DNA from: CAWHYG01 sp963833505
Lineage (GTDB): Bacteria > Eisenbacteria > RBG-16-71-46 > CAIMUX01
NCBI GenBank assembly: GCA_963833505.1
Contig: CAWHYG010000007.1
Coordinates: forward strand, 310,001-374,000
DNA length: 64,000 bases
Direction: 5' to 3'
Positions 63,763 to 64,000 of the stretch are shown here, piece after piece. Within the stretch, counting starts at the first letter, position 1. Each line of letters opens with the position of its first letter. The translations under genes and the position numbers were made by a program. The notes under the pieces are model-generated. The model was not told the origin of the DNA. It made no database searches and was given only the letters and a program-made list of their open reading frames with translations.

Positions 63763-64000
63763 ATGCGTTCCCCGTCAGAATCGTCCGCACGGTGGCCCCG
63801 GCGTGTGACCGTGCTGGGCTCGACCGGATCGATCGGCCGCGCAGCCTGCGACGTGATCGCCGCTCTGCCCGACCGCCTGCACGCGCTGGCGCTGGCTGCC
63901 CGGTCCCGCGTGGATCTTCTGGCCGACCAGGCGGTGGCGTTTCAGCCTGCCGTGGTGGCTCTGACCGACGCGGCGCGCGCGCCCGAATTCCGGTCGATGG
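63763..64000 (+). CDS. dxr: 1-deoxy-D-xylulose 5-phosphate reductoisomerase, N-terminus (partial)
   Basis: 79 codons visible from ATG 63763; the gene continues beyond the window. The NADPH-binding start VTVLGSTGSIGRAACDVI and the following ALAARSRVDLLADQAVAFQP match Dxr, the second enzyme of the MEP isoprenoid pathway. The upstream cdsA and uppS genes make the same order seen in many bacteria. Confidence 0.93.
   Translation, partial: MRSPSESSARWPRRVTVLGSTGSIGRAACDVIAALPDRLHALALAARSRVDLLADQAVAFQPAVVALTDAARAPEFRSM

Overview
The window is GC-rich bacterial chromosome, densely packed, with many ATGA/GTGA start-stop overlaps inside operons. No phage, plasmid, transposase or CRISPR gene was found. 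Four secreted-protein genes end in the same FlgD/Por-type C-terminal domain, one of them a gingipain-like C25 peptidase. That, together with a deep-branching set of housekeeping genes, suggests an uncultured member of the FCB group, possibly near Candidatus Eisenbacteria. This placement is inferred from gene style, not from a marker-gene tree.

Layout. 1-0.5 kb: the end of a glycosyltransferase facing an HU gene. 0.85-6.3 kb: the giant C25-type secreted peptidase. 6.6-8.4 kb: tRNA-Gln(CTG), a frameshifted helical gene and tRNA-Glu(CTC). 8.6-15 kb (minus strand): a beta-CASP nuclease, a UMF1 transporter, a SPOUT RNA methyltransferase and a secreted protein with twelve G/D/Y-rich repeats. 15.2-20.5 kb: an AlaX-type editing protein, acylphosphatase and the repair pair mrfB-mrfA. 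20.5-21.7 kb: a decaying zone with a broken formylglycine-generating-enzyme-like gene. 21.8-25.4 kb: a DUF2269 protein, a DegP protease, a zinc-ribbon thioredoxin and a secreted protein of unknown function. 25.5-32.3 kb: a four-gene TetR-TolC-adaptor-RND efflux operon in which every junction overlaps. 32.7-40.9 kb: an RbsBAC-type sugar ABC importer fused in one operon to a secreted GH38 alpha-mannosidase, followed by a PIG-L deacetylase and a flippase. 43.7-54.7 kb: a secreted-protein island (S8 peptidase with a TCCTC x10 tract, beta-helix protein, M1 peptidase, FG-GAP pseudogene) interrupted by cca and nfi. 54.9-64 kb: a conserved housekeeping cluster leuS, rplM, rpsI, rpsB, tsf, pyrH, frr, uppS, cdsA, dxr.

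How the parts fit. The secreted peptidases, mannosidase and sugar importer fit a cell that degrades external protein and glycans and imports the sugars. The RND operon and DegP protect the envelope, and the housekeeping cluster supplies translation and isoprenoid/phospholipid precursors. The most unusual signals are a pentanucleotide tract inside the S8 peptidase gene (candidate phase variation), mosaic and broken secreted-protein genes, an extra soluble domain in the sugar permease, and Gly/Pro/Ser-rich inserts placed inside otherwise conserved enzymes.
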